Positions 1-8,882 of a DNA stretch of 40,073 nt are shown in pieces; the stretch's first letter is position 1; every line of letters begins with the position of its first letter. The stretch covers positions 1-40,073 of the forward strand of contig NZ_KN234770.1 in assembly GCF_000764025.1 (NCBI RefSeq), in the 5' to 3' direction. The translations under genes were made by a program, and so were the position numbers. The notes beneath the pieces are model-generated. The model had not been told where the DNA came from. It saw only the letters and a list, made by a program, of their open reading frames with translations, and ran no database searches. This DNA is from Pseudohaliea rubra DSM 19751 (GTDB taxonomy: Bacteria > Pseudomonadota > Gammaproteobacteria > Pseudomonadales > Halieaceae).

Positions 1-1
1 G

Positions 2-700
2 GTTGTGCCGCGGGCTGCGGCGCTGGCGCCGGATTTCGTGGTCACCACCTTCAAGCCGCTCGGGCGCGACCAGGCGGGCTACCGCCGGGGCTTCGCCGAC
101 GCGGCAGCTTATCTCGCCGAGGCGTTCGCGGCGCGCCCGCCGCGGCGGCTGCTGTTCGTCTCCAGCACGCGGGTGTACGCGGAGCAGGACGGCGGCTGGG
201 TGGACGAGACGAGCCCCCTGGCCACGGCGGCCACGGACCCGGCGGCGGCGGAGATCGTCGCGGCGGAGGACACGCTGGCGGCTGTTGCGCCGGTCGCCCG
301 CCTGCGCTGCGCCGGTATCTACGGCGGCGCCGACGGTTTCCTGCAGCGCCGGGTCGCCAGCGGCAGCCTCTGCCCGCCGACCCCGGTGCACTACAGCAAC
401 CGTATCCACCGCGATGACGTCGGCGGCTTCCTCGCCCACCTGCTCACGGCGGCCGCGAAGGGCAGCGCCCTCGCCCCGGCTTACAACGTGGTGGACGATC
501 TGCCGGTGCCGCAGGCGACGGTCGAGGCCTGGCTGGCGGAGCACCTGGGGGTGCCTGAAAGCGAGCGGCGCTACGATGCCCGGCCCCTGTCGCGGGGCCA
601 CAAGCGCCTGCGTAACGAGCGGCTCCACGGGAGCGGCTACCGCCTGCGCTACTCCGACTACCGTGCGGGCTATGCCGCGGCTCTCGCGGCGGCAGGCTAG
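2..700 (+). CDS. SDR / NAD-dependent epimerase-like protein (5' truncated)
   Basis: The reading frame is open from the window edge to the stop at 698-700, so the N-terminus and the Rossmann nucleotide-binding glycine motif are missing. What remains resembles the short YeeZ-like NAD(P)-binding epimerase relatives. There is a strand-end motif LLFVSSTRVYAE, with the S-S-T and Y of an extended SDR, then RCAGIYGG, then an IHRDDV segment and a C-terminal substrate lobe (about 232 residues visible). The GTG at 5 is probably internal, because the family needs about 50 more residues upstream. The gene converges on ridA with a 4-base overlap of the two 3' ends. The substrate is unknown. The family call is fairly secure and the function is not. 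Confidence 0.7.
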   Translation, partial: VVPRAAALAPDFVVTTFKPLGRDQAGYRRGFADAAAYLAEAFAARPPRRLLFVSSTRVYAEQDGGWVDETSPLATAATDPAAAEIVAAEDTLAAVAPVARLRCAGIYGGADGFLQRRVASGSLCPPTPVHYSNRIHRDDVGGFLAHLLTAAAKGSALAPAYNVVDDLPVPQATVEAWLAEHLGVPESERRYDARPLSRGHKRLRNERLHGSGYRLRYSDYRAGYAAALAAAG

Positions 701-1080
701 AGCGCGAGCTGCGCCTCGACCTCGATGGCAGCGCCTTTGGGCAGTGCCGCGACCTGCACGCAGGCCCGGGCCGGGTAGGGCGCCTGGAAGAACTCCTCCA
801 TGATCCCGTTGACGATGGCGAAGTCGCCGAGATCGGTCAGGGAGATGTTGAGCTTGACGGCGTCATCGAGGCCACCGCCGGCCGCCTCGGCGACGGCGGC
901 CAGGTTGCGGAATACCTGCCTGGCCTGGGCGTCGATAGCGCCGTCAACCAGCGCCATGGTGTCCGGGTCCAGCGGGATCTGACCGGAGAGCCAGGCGATG
1001 TTGCCGACCTTCACGGCCTGTGAGTAAGGGCCGATAGCGGCAGGTGCCCGGTCGGTGGAGATCACGGCGCGGTTGGTCAT
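697..1080 (-). CDS. ridA: RidA family reactive enamine/imine deaminase
   Basis: A 127-residue protein of the RidA/YjgF/UK114 family, matching the usual length of about 128. Family members form trimers that hydrolyse reactive 2-aminoacrylate-type enamines released by PLP enzymes. Visible family features are the N-terminal AIGPYSQAVKVG segment, the SGQIPLDP motif and the C-terminal substrate-binding region RACVQVAALPKGAAIEVEAQ, which holds the conserved arginine and glutamate. Its ATG overlaps the spoT stop (ATGA), so it is probably translationally coupled as the last gene of gmk-rpoZ-spoT-ridA. The same order is known in Pseudomonas. Confidence 0.93.
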   Translation of the reverse strand: MTNRAVISTDRAPAAIGPYSQAVKVGNIAWLSGQIPLDPDTMALVDGAIDAQARQVFRNLAAVAEAAGGGLDDAVKLNISLTDLGDFAIVNGIMEEFFQAPYPARACVQVAALPKGAAIEVEAQLAL

Positions 1081-3227
1081 GATGCGTTCCTCTGGTTGCC
1101 GGCGCGCGGCTGGTTGGTGACGCGCATCACCCGGCGCACGGTGGCGATGCCGCGCAGCCGTCGCATGATGCGCGCGAGGTGAATACGGTTGTTTACCTGA
1201 AGCTCCAGGTCGACATAGGTGAATTGGTAGTCCTTGTCTTCCGTCGAGATTTTCTCGATATTCACGCCCATGCTGTTGATGCGTGTGGCGATGATGGCGA
1301 TGGTACCGCGCTGATTCTCGACCTCGATACGCAGTTCAGCGGGGAAATCACCCTCGACGTTCTCGTCCCAGCGCAGGGGGATGAGCCGCTCGGGCTTCTC
1401 GCGCATCTCGGCCAGGTTGCGGCAGGCTTCCCGGTGCACCACCACGCCGCGCTCGGAGCTCAGGTAGCCGGCGATCGGGTCGCCCGGGAGCGGGCGGCAG
1501 CAGCGGGCGTAGGACACCATGAAGCCTTCCGTGCCGCGGATAGCGAGCGGCGCATCGCCCTCCTCCCGCCGCTTCAGCGCAGTGTCTTCGCTGCCACCAA
1601 GGAGCTGCTGGGCCACCACGGCGGGCAGCCGCTTGCCGCGGGCGATGTCCTCGAGGAGATCGTCGATGCCGGCGTAGCCGTTGTGGCCCAGGTAATCCTC
1701 CAGCGTGTTCTCCGCCAGCTCATCCAGCGCACGCTCGGCGTCGCCCAGGGCCTTGTCGAGGAGGCGGCGGCCCAGGGCGACGGAGTCTTCCCGGGTCTGG
1801 TTCTTGAGGAAGTGGCGGATGTTGGTGCGCGCTTTGGCGGTTACCGTGTAGTTGAACCAGGAGGGGTTCGGCCTTGCGCCCGCTGCGGTCAGCACTTCGA
1901 TCGTCTGCCCGCTCTGCAGCGGTTCTGACAGGGGTGCCAGGCGGCGGTTGATGCGGCAGGCGACGCAACGGTTGCCGAGGTCCGTGTGCACGGCGTAGGC
2001 GAAGTCCACCGCCGTGGCGCTCCGGGGCAGCTCCAGGATGCGGCCCTTCGGCGTGAATACGTAGATTTCGTCGGGAAACAGGTCGATCTTGACGTGTTCG
2101 ATGAACTCCAGCGAGTTGCCGGCCCGCTGCTGCATCTCGAGCAGTCCCTGCACCCACTCCCGCGCGCGGGCATGGCTGCCGCCGGCGGAGCCTGCGTCGC
2201 TCTTGTAGAGCCAGTGCGCAGCGATGCCGTTGTTGGCCATGTCCTCCATCTCGCGGGTGCGGATCTGGATCTCGATGGGCACCCCGTGCATACCCTTGGT
2301 GACCGTGTGCAGGGACTGGTAGCCATTGGCCTTGGGTATGGCGATGTAGTCCGTGAACTCGCCGGGTACGGGCTTGTAGAGATTGTGCATGCAGCCCAGT
2401 ACGCGATAGCAGGTGTCCACGGAGTCGACGATGATGCGGAAGGCGTAGATGTCCATGATCTCGGAGAAGGATTTGTTCTTCGAGCGCATCTTCTGGTAGA
2501 TGCTGTAGAGATGCTTTTCGCGGCCGATGACCTCGGCCTTGTGCCCCTCCTGATTGAGGGTGGACTCGATCTGGTGACGAATCTTCTCCACCAGCTCCTT
2601 GCGGTTGCCCCGGGCCTTGCGCATGGCGGCTTCGATGCGTCGGGCGCGCATGGGGTAGAGCGCCGAGAAGCCGAGGTCCTCGAACTCCATGCGCACAGCG
2701 TTCATGCCCAGGCGCATGGCGATGGGCGCATAGATGTCGAGGGTCTCCCGGGCGATGCGCCTGGCTTTTTCTGCCGGCAGCACGCCGAGCGTACGCATGT
2801 TGTGCAGCCGGTCGGCGAGCTTCACCAGAATGACGCGAATGTCCCGCGCCATGGCCAGCGCCATTTTCTGGAAGTTCTCGGCCTGCTTTTCCTCGAGGCT
2901 CTCGAACTCCATCTGCGTCAGCTTGCTGACGCCGTCGACGAGCTCGGCCACGGCATCACCGAACTGGCGGCCGATGGCGGCCTTGTTGATGCCCGTATCT
3001 TCAATGACATCGTGCAGCATGGCCGCCATGAGGCTCTGGTGGTCCATGTGCATGCCCGCGAGGATATTCGCGACGGCCAGCGGATGGGTGACGTAGGGCT
3101 CGCCGCTGCGACGGGTCTGGCCGTAGTGGGCCTGCTCGGCAAAGTAATAGGCGCGCCGGACCTGGCGGGTCTGGTCAGCCTCGAGATAAGTGCGCAGGGT
3201 GGCGTCGAGGGCGTCGATGGTCTGCAT
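1077..3227 (-). CDS. spoT: Bifunctional (p)ppGpp synthetase/hydrolase SpoT
   Basis: A 716-residue RelA/SpoT homologue that sets (p)ppGpp levels in the stringent response. The N-terminal HD hydrolase domain carries H48 and the H72-D73 pair in HDVIEDT, so hydrolysis should be intact. The synthetase domain follows, with KHLYSIYQKM, DIYAFRIIV and IAIPKANGYQSLHT. Next come a TGS domain (IYVFTPKGRI, VDFAYAVHTDLG), a conserved-cysteine region (SYARCCRPLPGDPIAGY) and a C-terminal ACT domain. The length and the intact HD motif favour SpoT over RelA. It starts 24 nt after rpoZ and overlaps ridA by ATGA. Confidence 0.96.
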   Translation of the reverse strand: MQTIDALDATLRTYLEADQTRQVRRAYYFAEQAHYGQTRRSGEPYVTHPLAVANILAGMHMDHQSLMAAMLHDVIEDTGINKAAIGRQFGDAVAELVDGVSKLTQMEFESLEEKQAENFQKMALAMARDIRVILVKLADRLHNMRTLGVLPAEKARRIARETLDIYAPIAMRLGMNAVRMEFEDLGFSALYPMRARRIEAAMRKARGNRKELVEKIRHQIESTLNQEGHKAEVIGREKHLYSIYQKMRSKNKSFSEIMDIYAFRIIVDSVDTCYRVLGCMHNLYKPVPGEFTDYIAIPKANGYQSLHTVTKGMHGVPIEIQIRTREMEDMANNGIAAHWLYKSDAGSAGGSHARAREWVQGLLEMQQRAGNSLEFIEHVKIDLFPDEIYVFTPKGRILELPRSATAVDFAYAVHTDLGNRCVACRINRRLAPLSEPLQSGQTIEVLTAAGARPNPSWFNYTVTAKARTNIRHFLKNQTREDSVALGRRLLDKALGDAERALDELAENTLEDYLGHNGYAGIDDLLEDIARGKRLPAVVAQQLLGGSEDTALKRREEGDAPLAIRGTEGFMVSYARCCRPLPGDPIAGYLSSERGVVVHREACRNLAEMREKPERLIPLRWDENVEGDFPAELRIEVENQRGTIAIIATRINSMGVNIEKISTEDKDYQFTYVDLELQVNNRIHLARIMRRLRGIATVRRVMRVTNQPRAGNQRNAS

Positions 3228-3251
3228 CAGGCCCCCGCAGTCACGCCGGGA

Positions 3252-3512
3252 TCAGAGGCTGTCGCGCCCACCCATGACTTCGGCGAGTTCTTCCTCGGCA
3301 TCGAGCTCATCCTCACGCGCCAGCATGTCGCCGGTCACCAGGCCTTCTGCGATCTCGCGCAGGGCGATGACGGTCGGCTTGTCGGACTCTTCCTGGACCA
3401 TCGGGTCCTTGCCCCCGGTCGCGAGCTGGCGGGCGCGCTTGCTGGCCAGCATGACGAGTTCAAAGCGGTTTTCCACGTTCTCGAGGCAATCTTCTACGGT
3501 TACACGTGCCAT
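3252..3512 (-). CDS. rpoZ: RNA polymerase omega subunit
   Basis: An 86-residue omega subunit, which helps assemble and stabilise core RNA polymerase and contributes to ppGpp sensing in gammaproteobacteria. The start is the ATG at 3512, because family members begin MARVTVEDC and an AGGAAG ribosome site lies 10 nt upstream. A longer frame starting at 3551 is not needed. Family hallmarks are [18 protein letters not shown] and [14 protein letters not shown], followed by an acidic tail. It sits between gmk and spoT, the classic order that places an omega gene beside ppGpp metabolism. Confidence 0.96.
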   Translation of the reverse strand: MARVTVEDCLENVENRFELVMLASKRARQLATGGKDPMVQEESDKPTVIALREIAEGLVTGDMLAREDELDAEEELAEVMGGRDSL

Positions 3513-3618
3513 GGCTAGGGGGCTTCCTGGTCGATCACTAAGTCGGCGCACGCGGGCAGGCGCGCGCCGGAGAACGGCACAGTATACAGGAGCCTACCGG
3601 GCCGCAGGCAAGGGCCCC

Positions 3619-4338
<720 letters not shown>

Positions 4339-4355
4339 TCACGGGTCCCACGGCG

Positions 4356-4385
4356 TTTACCCTAAAGCAAAAGAGTTAATATAAA
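4356..4385 (+). promoter_or_regulatory. Candidate promoter of dabB-dabA
   Basis: TTTACC (4356-4361) and TATAAA (4380-4385) are 18 nt apart. They lie at the upstream edge of an AT-rich patch that is sharply unlike the GC-rich surroundings. This would give a leader of about 80 nt before the dabB ATG at 4471. Other -10-like hexamers overlap it (TAATAT at 4377, TAGAAT at 4394), so the exact box is uncertain. Confidence 0.4.
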
Positions 4386-4412
4386 AAGAACGATAGAATA
4401 TTAAATATCTAT
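4376..4412 (+). promoter_or_regulatory. AT-rich nested dyads, candidate operator for dabBA
   Basis: Two overlapping inverted repeats lie in the AT-rich patch. TTAATAT at 4376-4382 pairs with ATATTAA at 4398-4404. A second dyad centred on 4403 spans 4393-4412, with a perfect ATATT-A-AATAT centre (4398-4408) extended by ATAG/CTAT with one bulged base. Their position at or just after the candidate -10 fits a transcription factor site. No regulator gene is adjacent, although DAB operons elsewhere often have a LysR-type neighbour. Confidence 0.35.
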
Positions 4413-4470
4413 TTTACAGAATATAGCCTGCCCGTAATACTGCCGCCCAATCACTACTGGGAGGCTCCCC

Positions 4471-6012
4471 ATGACCGGAAACTGGACAGATCTCGCCCTG
4501 CTGCTTGTTCCCCTCGTCTACCTGCTGTCGGCGGGTCTCGCGGGCCTGACGGGGCCGCGCGCAGGTTGGCGACTGGTGCAGGGCGGCAGTGGCCTCGCGC
4601 TTGCCCTGGCGTTGGTCCTGGACTTTGCGCCCGCGCCGGTCTCCGGCTGGTTTCTGCACGATCCGCTGAACAGCATTGTGCTCTCCCTGGTCGCCTTCGT
4701 CGGTCTGGTGGTGGCCCGCTTCAGCACTCATTACCTGGAGGGTGACACCGGGCAGGACCGCTTCCAGCGCTGGTTGCAGCTGACCCTGGCCTGCGTGGCG
4801 GTAGTGGTAACCACCAACCACTTCCTCGTGCTGCTGCTGGCCTGGGCCGGAATCAGCCTGAGCATGCACCGGCTCCTCATGTTCTATCCCGAGCGCAAGC
4901 GCGCCGCCCTGGCGGCTCACAAGAAGTTCCTCTTCGCCCGCCTGGCGGAACTGTGCCTCGCCGCGGCCGGATGCCTGCTCTACCTCGAACACGGCACGCT
5001 CTATATCGACGGCATGCTTGCCGGTTACGGCGCCCCCGGGACGACCCTGGGTCTGCGCGAGCAACTGGCGGCCCTGCTTATCGCCAGTGCCGCCATGATC
5101 AAGTGCGCGCAGTTCCCGATGCACGGCTGGCTGATTCAGGTGGTGGAAGCGCCGACCCCGGTCTCCGCGCTGCTGCACGCCGGCATCATCAACCTCGGCG
5201 GTTACCTGCTCCTGCTCATGGCACCGCTTATGGTTCATGCAGCCCCGGCCAAGGGCCTGCTGCTGGTTGTGGCGGGCCTTACCTGTGTGATTGCCGCGCT
5301 GATTACCATGACCCGGGTCAGCATCAAGGTGCTGCTGGCCTGGTCTACGGTCGCCCAGATGGGCCTGATGCTGGTGGAGTGTGCTCTCGGCCAGTACGGG
5401 CTTGCCCTGCTCCACCTGGTTGCTCACTCCTGCTATAAGGCTTACTGCTTCCTTGCCGCCGGCGGCCAGGTAGAGGCCTACCTGCGACAGCGGCTGGCCC
5501 CGCCGGCCCCCGCGCCGCGATGGGCAGCTCCCGGCTTTGCCGTGGCGGTGCTCGCCCTCTTCGGCGGCCTCGCCGTCCCGGGCCTGCTGGCAGCAGATGC
5601 GAGCCTCTGGCTGCTCTTCGCCCTCATGGCTCTGGTGCTGGTCAGCGAGCGCGGCAGTGTCCTGGTGCGCGGCTCCGCGCTGCGGGTCCTCGCGGTGGCT
5701 GGCGCGCTGACCATTGCCTATGCCCTGCAGAAACTCCTCTTTACTGCCCTCGCCCCTGCCGCTGCGGCGCCGGGCCTGGCTGCGACGTTCTGGTGTATGG
5801 CCCTCTTCCTGGGCCTCCTCGGCGCCTACTGGCTGCTGCGCTGTCGCCCTGACAGCCCGCTGGCCCGGCGTCTGTACCGCAACCTTTACGCTGGCCTCTA
5901 TCTTGATGAATGGTCCACGCGGATAACGCTCGCTATCTGGCCGGCCAAGCTGCCGCTGAGAGCGACCAGTAAGCAAGTACTCACAATCAAGTCCCTGGAG
6001 GCAACCCGATGA
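4471..6012 (+). CDS. dabB: DabB, membrane ion-translocating subunit of the DAB carbon pump
   Basis: A 513-residue polytopic membrane protein of the NuoL/MrpA antiporter-like family. The segment FPMHGWLIQVVEAPTPVSAL followed by LHAGIIN is the family signature. Residues likely to matter for proton movement are K211, E226 and H236. At least a dozen hydrophobic segments are evident. It overlaps dabA by ATGA, and this pairing identifies it as DabB rather than a complex I subunit, since no other nuo genes are present. Known DAB complexes use the proton gradient to drive one-way conversion of CO2 to bicarbonate inside the cell. The ATG at 4471 has a GGGAGG site 6 nt upstream. Confidence 0.9.
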   Translation: MTGNWTDLALLLVPLVYLLSAGLAGLTGPRAGWRLVQGGSGLALALALVLDFAPAPVSGWFLHDPLNSIVLSLVAFVGLVVARFSTHYLEGDTGQDRFQRWLQLTLACVAVVVTTNHFLVLLLAWAGISLSMHRLLMFYPERKRAALAAHKKFLFARLAELCLAAAGCLLYLEHGTLYIDGMLAGYGAPGTTLGLREQLAALLIASAAMIKCAQFPMHGWLIQVVEAPTPVSALLHAGIINLGGYLLLLMAPLMVHAAPAKGLLLVVAGLTCVIAALITMTRVSIKVLLAWSTVAQMGLMLVECALGQYGLALLHLVAHSCYKAYCFLAAGGQVEAYLRQRLAPPAPAPRWAAPGFAVAVLALFGGLAVPGLLAADASLWLLFALMALVLVSERGSVLVRGSALRVLAVAGALTIAYALQKLLFTALAPAAAAPGLAATFWCMALFLGLLGAYWLLRCRPDSPLARRLYRNLYAGLYLDEWSTRITLAIWPAKLPLRATSKQVLTIKSLEATR

Positions 6013-8444
6013 GCAGTAACGACCCGCGCGCCGACGCCTTGCGCAAGGCCGCCATCAGTGCCGGCAGCCGCATTGCCCCGACCTGGCCCCTGGACCAGCT
6101 CATCGCCGTGAATCCCTGGTGGGAGCTGCGCGGTCAATCCCTGCCGGCAGTATCCGCACGGCTCTCGGTGCTCGGACAGGTGGACTGCCTCATGCCCCGG
6201 GACTGGTACCGCGCCCGCTGGCAGCGGGAGATCCACCTTGAGCACCTGGCCGCTGCCGCCGCCGAGACAGGCCTGCCCCTGGACGAAAAAGTGCTCCTGG
6301 CCTGGCTCGATGGCGAGGATCAGCTTGCGCACTGGCACAACTTCAGCGACCAGGTGGACGGCACCCGGGACCTGGAGCGGCAGGTGAGCTGGCACGACGA
6401 GATCGTGCACCAGGTCAGCCAGTGCTGCGCCAGCCTCTTCAGCAGCGGTACACCCCTGCCCGCGGCCCCCGAGGCGAGCCTCTACGGCGCCTGGCTCGAG
6501 GTGATCCGCAACGACCGGGGCATTGAGATCATGATGGGCGAGCGCGGCCTGCACCGGCAGTTCGATGCACTCCCGGACGACGAGGACAGCCTTTTCAGCG
6601 CCGCTGCGGATGCTTTCGAGCTCGGTCCCGAGCTCGCCGAGGATTATTTCCACGCCCTGCTGCTGGAGATCAACGGCTGGGCTTCCTGGGTTGCCTACCT
6701 GCGCTGGCAGGCCGGCCTCGCCGGCAGCGAAGATGACCGCATGCCTTCCCTGGTGGCGATCCGCCTGGCCTGGGAGCTCGCCCTCTGGCGGCACCATGCC
6801 GAGCAACACGCAGAGACCTCAGCGGTCGTCCGTCGCCAGTGGCGGCAGCAGTTCGAGCGCCTGCCTGAACTCCTCCGCCAGCACCGGGAGGCTCAGCGCC
6901 CGGCCTGGACCTGGCAGCGCGCTGCCGAGCTTGCCTTTCAGGGCTCGCTCCACGACAGCCTGCTGGCTCCCGTGCCCGCGGCCCCCGCGGCCGCCCGGCC
7001 GGCACTGCAGGCCGTGTTCTGCATCGATGTGCGCTCGGAGGTTTACCGCCGCGCCCTGGAAGCGCAGGATCCATCAATCCAGACCCTCGGCTTCGCCGGC
7101 TTCTTTGGTCTGCCCATCGCCTATGCACCGGCCGGAAGCGCCTACGAGCGCCCGCAGCTCCCGGGGCTGCTGCCCCCCGCGTTGACGGTGGTTGAAGCGG
7201 AAGGCGAGGACGGCCTCGTCGCCCGCAGCCAGTCTTTCAACCGGCGGGCTCGCTGGGAGGCCTTCGGCAAGAAGGCCCCGGCCGCTTTCGGTTTCGTCGA
7301 GGCTGCCGGCGTCGGCTATGCCCTGCAGCTGCTCCGGGAAAGCTTTCTGGGCGCCGCCCCGGCGCACCCCGTGAACACGCATTGCGGCCACGGCGCGCGC
7401 TTCGAGTTGCGCCAGGACGGCAAAGCCCTTGACGCCGCCGCCCAGGCCGGACTGGTGGCCGGGATTCTTGGCGCCATGACGCTCACGAAGGTGTTCGCTC
7501 CGGTGGTGGTCCTCGCCGGCCACGGCAGTAGTACGCGCAACAACCCGCACGCCGCGGGCCTGGACTGCGGCGCCTGTGGCGGCCAGACCGGCGAGGTGAA
7601 TGTGCGCGTGCTCGCTCAGGTGCTCAACGACATGACCGTGCGCACGCACCTCGCCGGTGACCACGGCATCTCGATTCCCGCGGATACGCGCTTTGTCGCT
7701 GCGCTGCACGACACGACCACGGACGAGCTCCGGCTCCTCGATGTGCTCCCTGCAAGCGACGCTCCGCTGGCCGACTGGCTTGCCGCCGCGAGCACCACTA
7801 CGCGCCGTGAGCGTGCCGCCCGCCTGGGCGTGACGCCTGCTCGCAGCGACCGGGACCTGCCGGCCCGCAGCCGCGACTGGTCGCAGGTACGCCCTGAATG
7901 GGGCCTCGCCGGCAATGCCTGCTTCATCGTCGCCCCGCGCGGGCGCAGCCGTCATCTGGACCTCGCCGGCCGCAGTTTCCTGCACGATTACGACTGGCGC
8001 GCGGATGCCAAAAACGACTACCCGGTGCTGGAGCTGATCATGACGGCCCCTATGGTGGTCACGCACTGGATCAATATGCAGTACAACGCCTCGGTCACGG
8101 ACCCGACCCGCTACGGTTCGGGCAACAAGGTCCTGCACAACGTGGTCGGTGGTAATCTCGGCGTCTTCGAGGGCAACGGCGGTGACCTGCGCATCGGCCT
8201 GCCGCTGCAGTCGGTCCACGACGGCGACGACTGGGTCCACCCCCCGCTCCGTCTTTCGGTCTACCTGGACGCCCCGGCCGAGGCGATCGCCGCCATCGCC
8301 GACAGGCACGAGGTTGTCCGCGAGCTCATCGACAATGAGTGGCTCTACCTGTTCCGCCTCGACGACGAGGCAGGGGAGATCCAGCGCCTGCACCGCGGCC
8401 GGTGGTCGGTGGCGGCTTCGTCGGAGGCGTCGGTGGCGGCTTAG
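6009..8444 (+). CDS. dabA: DabA, cytosolic carbonic-anhydrase-like subunit of the DAB carbon pump (DUF2309)
   Basis: An 811-residue member of the DUF2309/UPF0753 family, now known as DabA. It carries a beta-carbonic-anhydrase-like zinc site that hydrates CO2 only when coupled to DabB. The expected site is present: C338, D340 and R342 in FCIDVRSE, then H505 in LAGHGSST and C520 in LDCGACGGQTG. The 15-residue gap between His and the second Cys equals that recalled for Halothiobacillus DabA2 (H524, C539). The N-terminal PLDQLIAVNPWW motif is also typical. It is coupled to dabB by an ATGA overlap. With all ligands intact, this should be a working inorganic-carbon accumulation system for an autotroph. 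Confidence 0.93.
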   Translation: MSSNDPRADALRKAAISAGSRIAPTWPLDQLIAVNPWWELRGQSLPAVSARLSVLGQVDCLMPRDWYRARWQREIHLEHLAAAAAETGLPLDEKVLLAWLDGEDQLAHWHNFSDQVDGTRDLERQVSWHDEIVHQVSQCCASLFSSGTPLPAAPEASLYGAWLEVIRNDRGIEIMMGERGLHRQFDALPDDEDSLFSAAADAFELGPELAEDYFHALLLEINGWASWVAYLRWQAGLAGSEDDRMPSLVAIRLAWELALWRHHAEQHAETSAVVRRQWRQQFERLPELLRQHREAQRPAWTWQRAAELAFQGSLHDSLLAPVPAAPAAARPALQAVFCIDVRSEVYRRALEAQDPSIQTLGFAGFFGLPIAYAPAGSAYERPQLPGLLPPALTVVEAEGEDGLVARSQSFNRRARWEAFGKKAPAAFGFVEAAGVGYALQLLRESFLGAAPAHPVNTHCGHGARFELRQDGKALDAAAQAGLVAGILGAMTLTKVFAPVVVLAGHGSSTRNNPHAAGLDCGACGGQTGEVNVRVLAQVLNDMTVRTHLAGDHGISIPADTRFVAALHDTTTDELRLLDVLPASDAPLADWLAAASTTTRRERAARLGVTPARSDRDLPARSRDWSQVRPEWGLAGNACFIVAPRGRSRHLDLAGRSFLHDYDWRADAKNDYPVLELIMTAPMVVTHWINMQYNASVTDPTRYGSGNKVLHNVVGGNLGVFEGNGGDLRIGLPLQSVHDGDDWVHPPLRLSVYLDAPAEAIAAIADRHEVVRELIDNEWLYLFRLDDEAGEIQRLHRGRWSVAASSEASVAA

Positions 8445-8457
8445 GAACAAGCGCGGG

Positions 8458-8608
8458 GTTCTTTTCCGGCGTTGGGTGGCGGCGTCCCCCGGAACGCCCG
8501 CCCGGGACACGCTACAAGCACATCCCTGTGCGCTCGGCTGCGGCCATCCATGGCCGCAGACGGTCCCGGGCGGGCGTTCCGGCGCACGCCTTCGCCGATA
8601 ATCCGTTG
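8458..8608 (+). repeat. Structured palindromic element, copy 1 (3' of dabA)
   Basis: The element runs from GTTCTTTTC (8458) through GGTGGCGGCG (8475) to GCCTTCG (8588) and CGTTG (8604). An outer stem of 20 perfect pairs joins 8489-8508 to 8563-8582. It continues across a 3x3 internal loop with GGCGT (8481-8485) and ACGCC (8586-8590). Inside are cgctacaa, hairpin 1 (GCACA-tccc-TGTGC, 8518-8531), gctcgg and hairpin 2 (9 pairs, TCCA loop, 8538-8559), so the fold is a three-way junction. It begins 13 nt after the dabA stop in the same sense. There is no T-run, so it is not a standard intrinsic terminator. Confidence 0.85.
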
Positions 8609-8731
8609 CCAGTCAGTTACCGCTTCAGGTCTTCGATACCAGAAAGCGTCGGTCTTCAGCCAACGCTCAGATGTACGTCTTCGTTACGGTGGCGTTGACT
8701 ACAGCGCAACGCATCGGCCCTGCTTAGTCCT
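8609..8731. other. Spacer between the two palindromic elements, no gene
   Basis: No convincing coding frame is present. Small local stems exist: GCGTTG (8692-8697) with CAACGC (8707-8712), and AGCGT (8645-8649) with ACGCT (8663-8667). Together with the two elements, this makes up the 473-base gene-free stretch between the convergent genes dabA and yicC. Confidence 0.6.
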
Positions 8732-8882
8732 CAACGATATGCCTCGAAGGCGGGGTGCCGGAGAGGGCCCAGCGGAACGTCGCCGGCCACGGATGGCCGG
8801 CGTCGAGCGCACAGGGATGTGCTTGTAGCGGTTCCGCTGGGCCCTCTCCGGCAGCCCGCCGCCACCGCACATTGAGAAGAAC
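8732..8882 (-). repeat. Structured palindromic element, copy 2 (3' of yicC)
   Basis: Read on the minus strand, this copy has the same end motifs (GTTCTTCTC at 8882-8874, GGTGGCGGCG, GCCTTCG, CGTTG at 8736-8732) and the same 151-nt length as copy 1. Its outer stem has 23 perfect pairs (8756-8778 with 8831-8853), then a G-G mismatch and 6 more pairs (8749-8754 with 8855-8860). The arm sequence differs from copy 1. The 53-nt core (8778-8830) matches copy 1 at 47 positions, and hairpin 1 is identical. It starts about 35 nt after the yicC stop, in the sense direction of yicC. Confidence 0.85.

Noticed and set aside
1986-3518. A 510-codon open frame on the plus strand, antisense to spoT and rpoZ
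   Set aside because: It mirrors the spoT reading frame, with no ribosome site or family motifs.
7074-8510. A 478-codon open frame on the minus strand, antisense to dabA
   Set aside because: It is a GC-driven shadow of dabA with no protein family resemblance.
8481-8860. Terminal inverted repeats of an insertion sequence
   Set aside because: The inverted arms lie within each 151-nt element and differ between copies. The 123-base spacer has no transposase and no target-site duplication was found.
8749-8860. A standard intrinsic terminator after yicC
   Set aside because: The stem is strong, but no T-run follows on the minus strand, so it does not meet the usual model.
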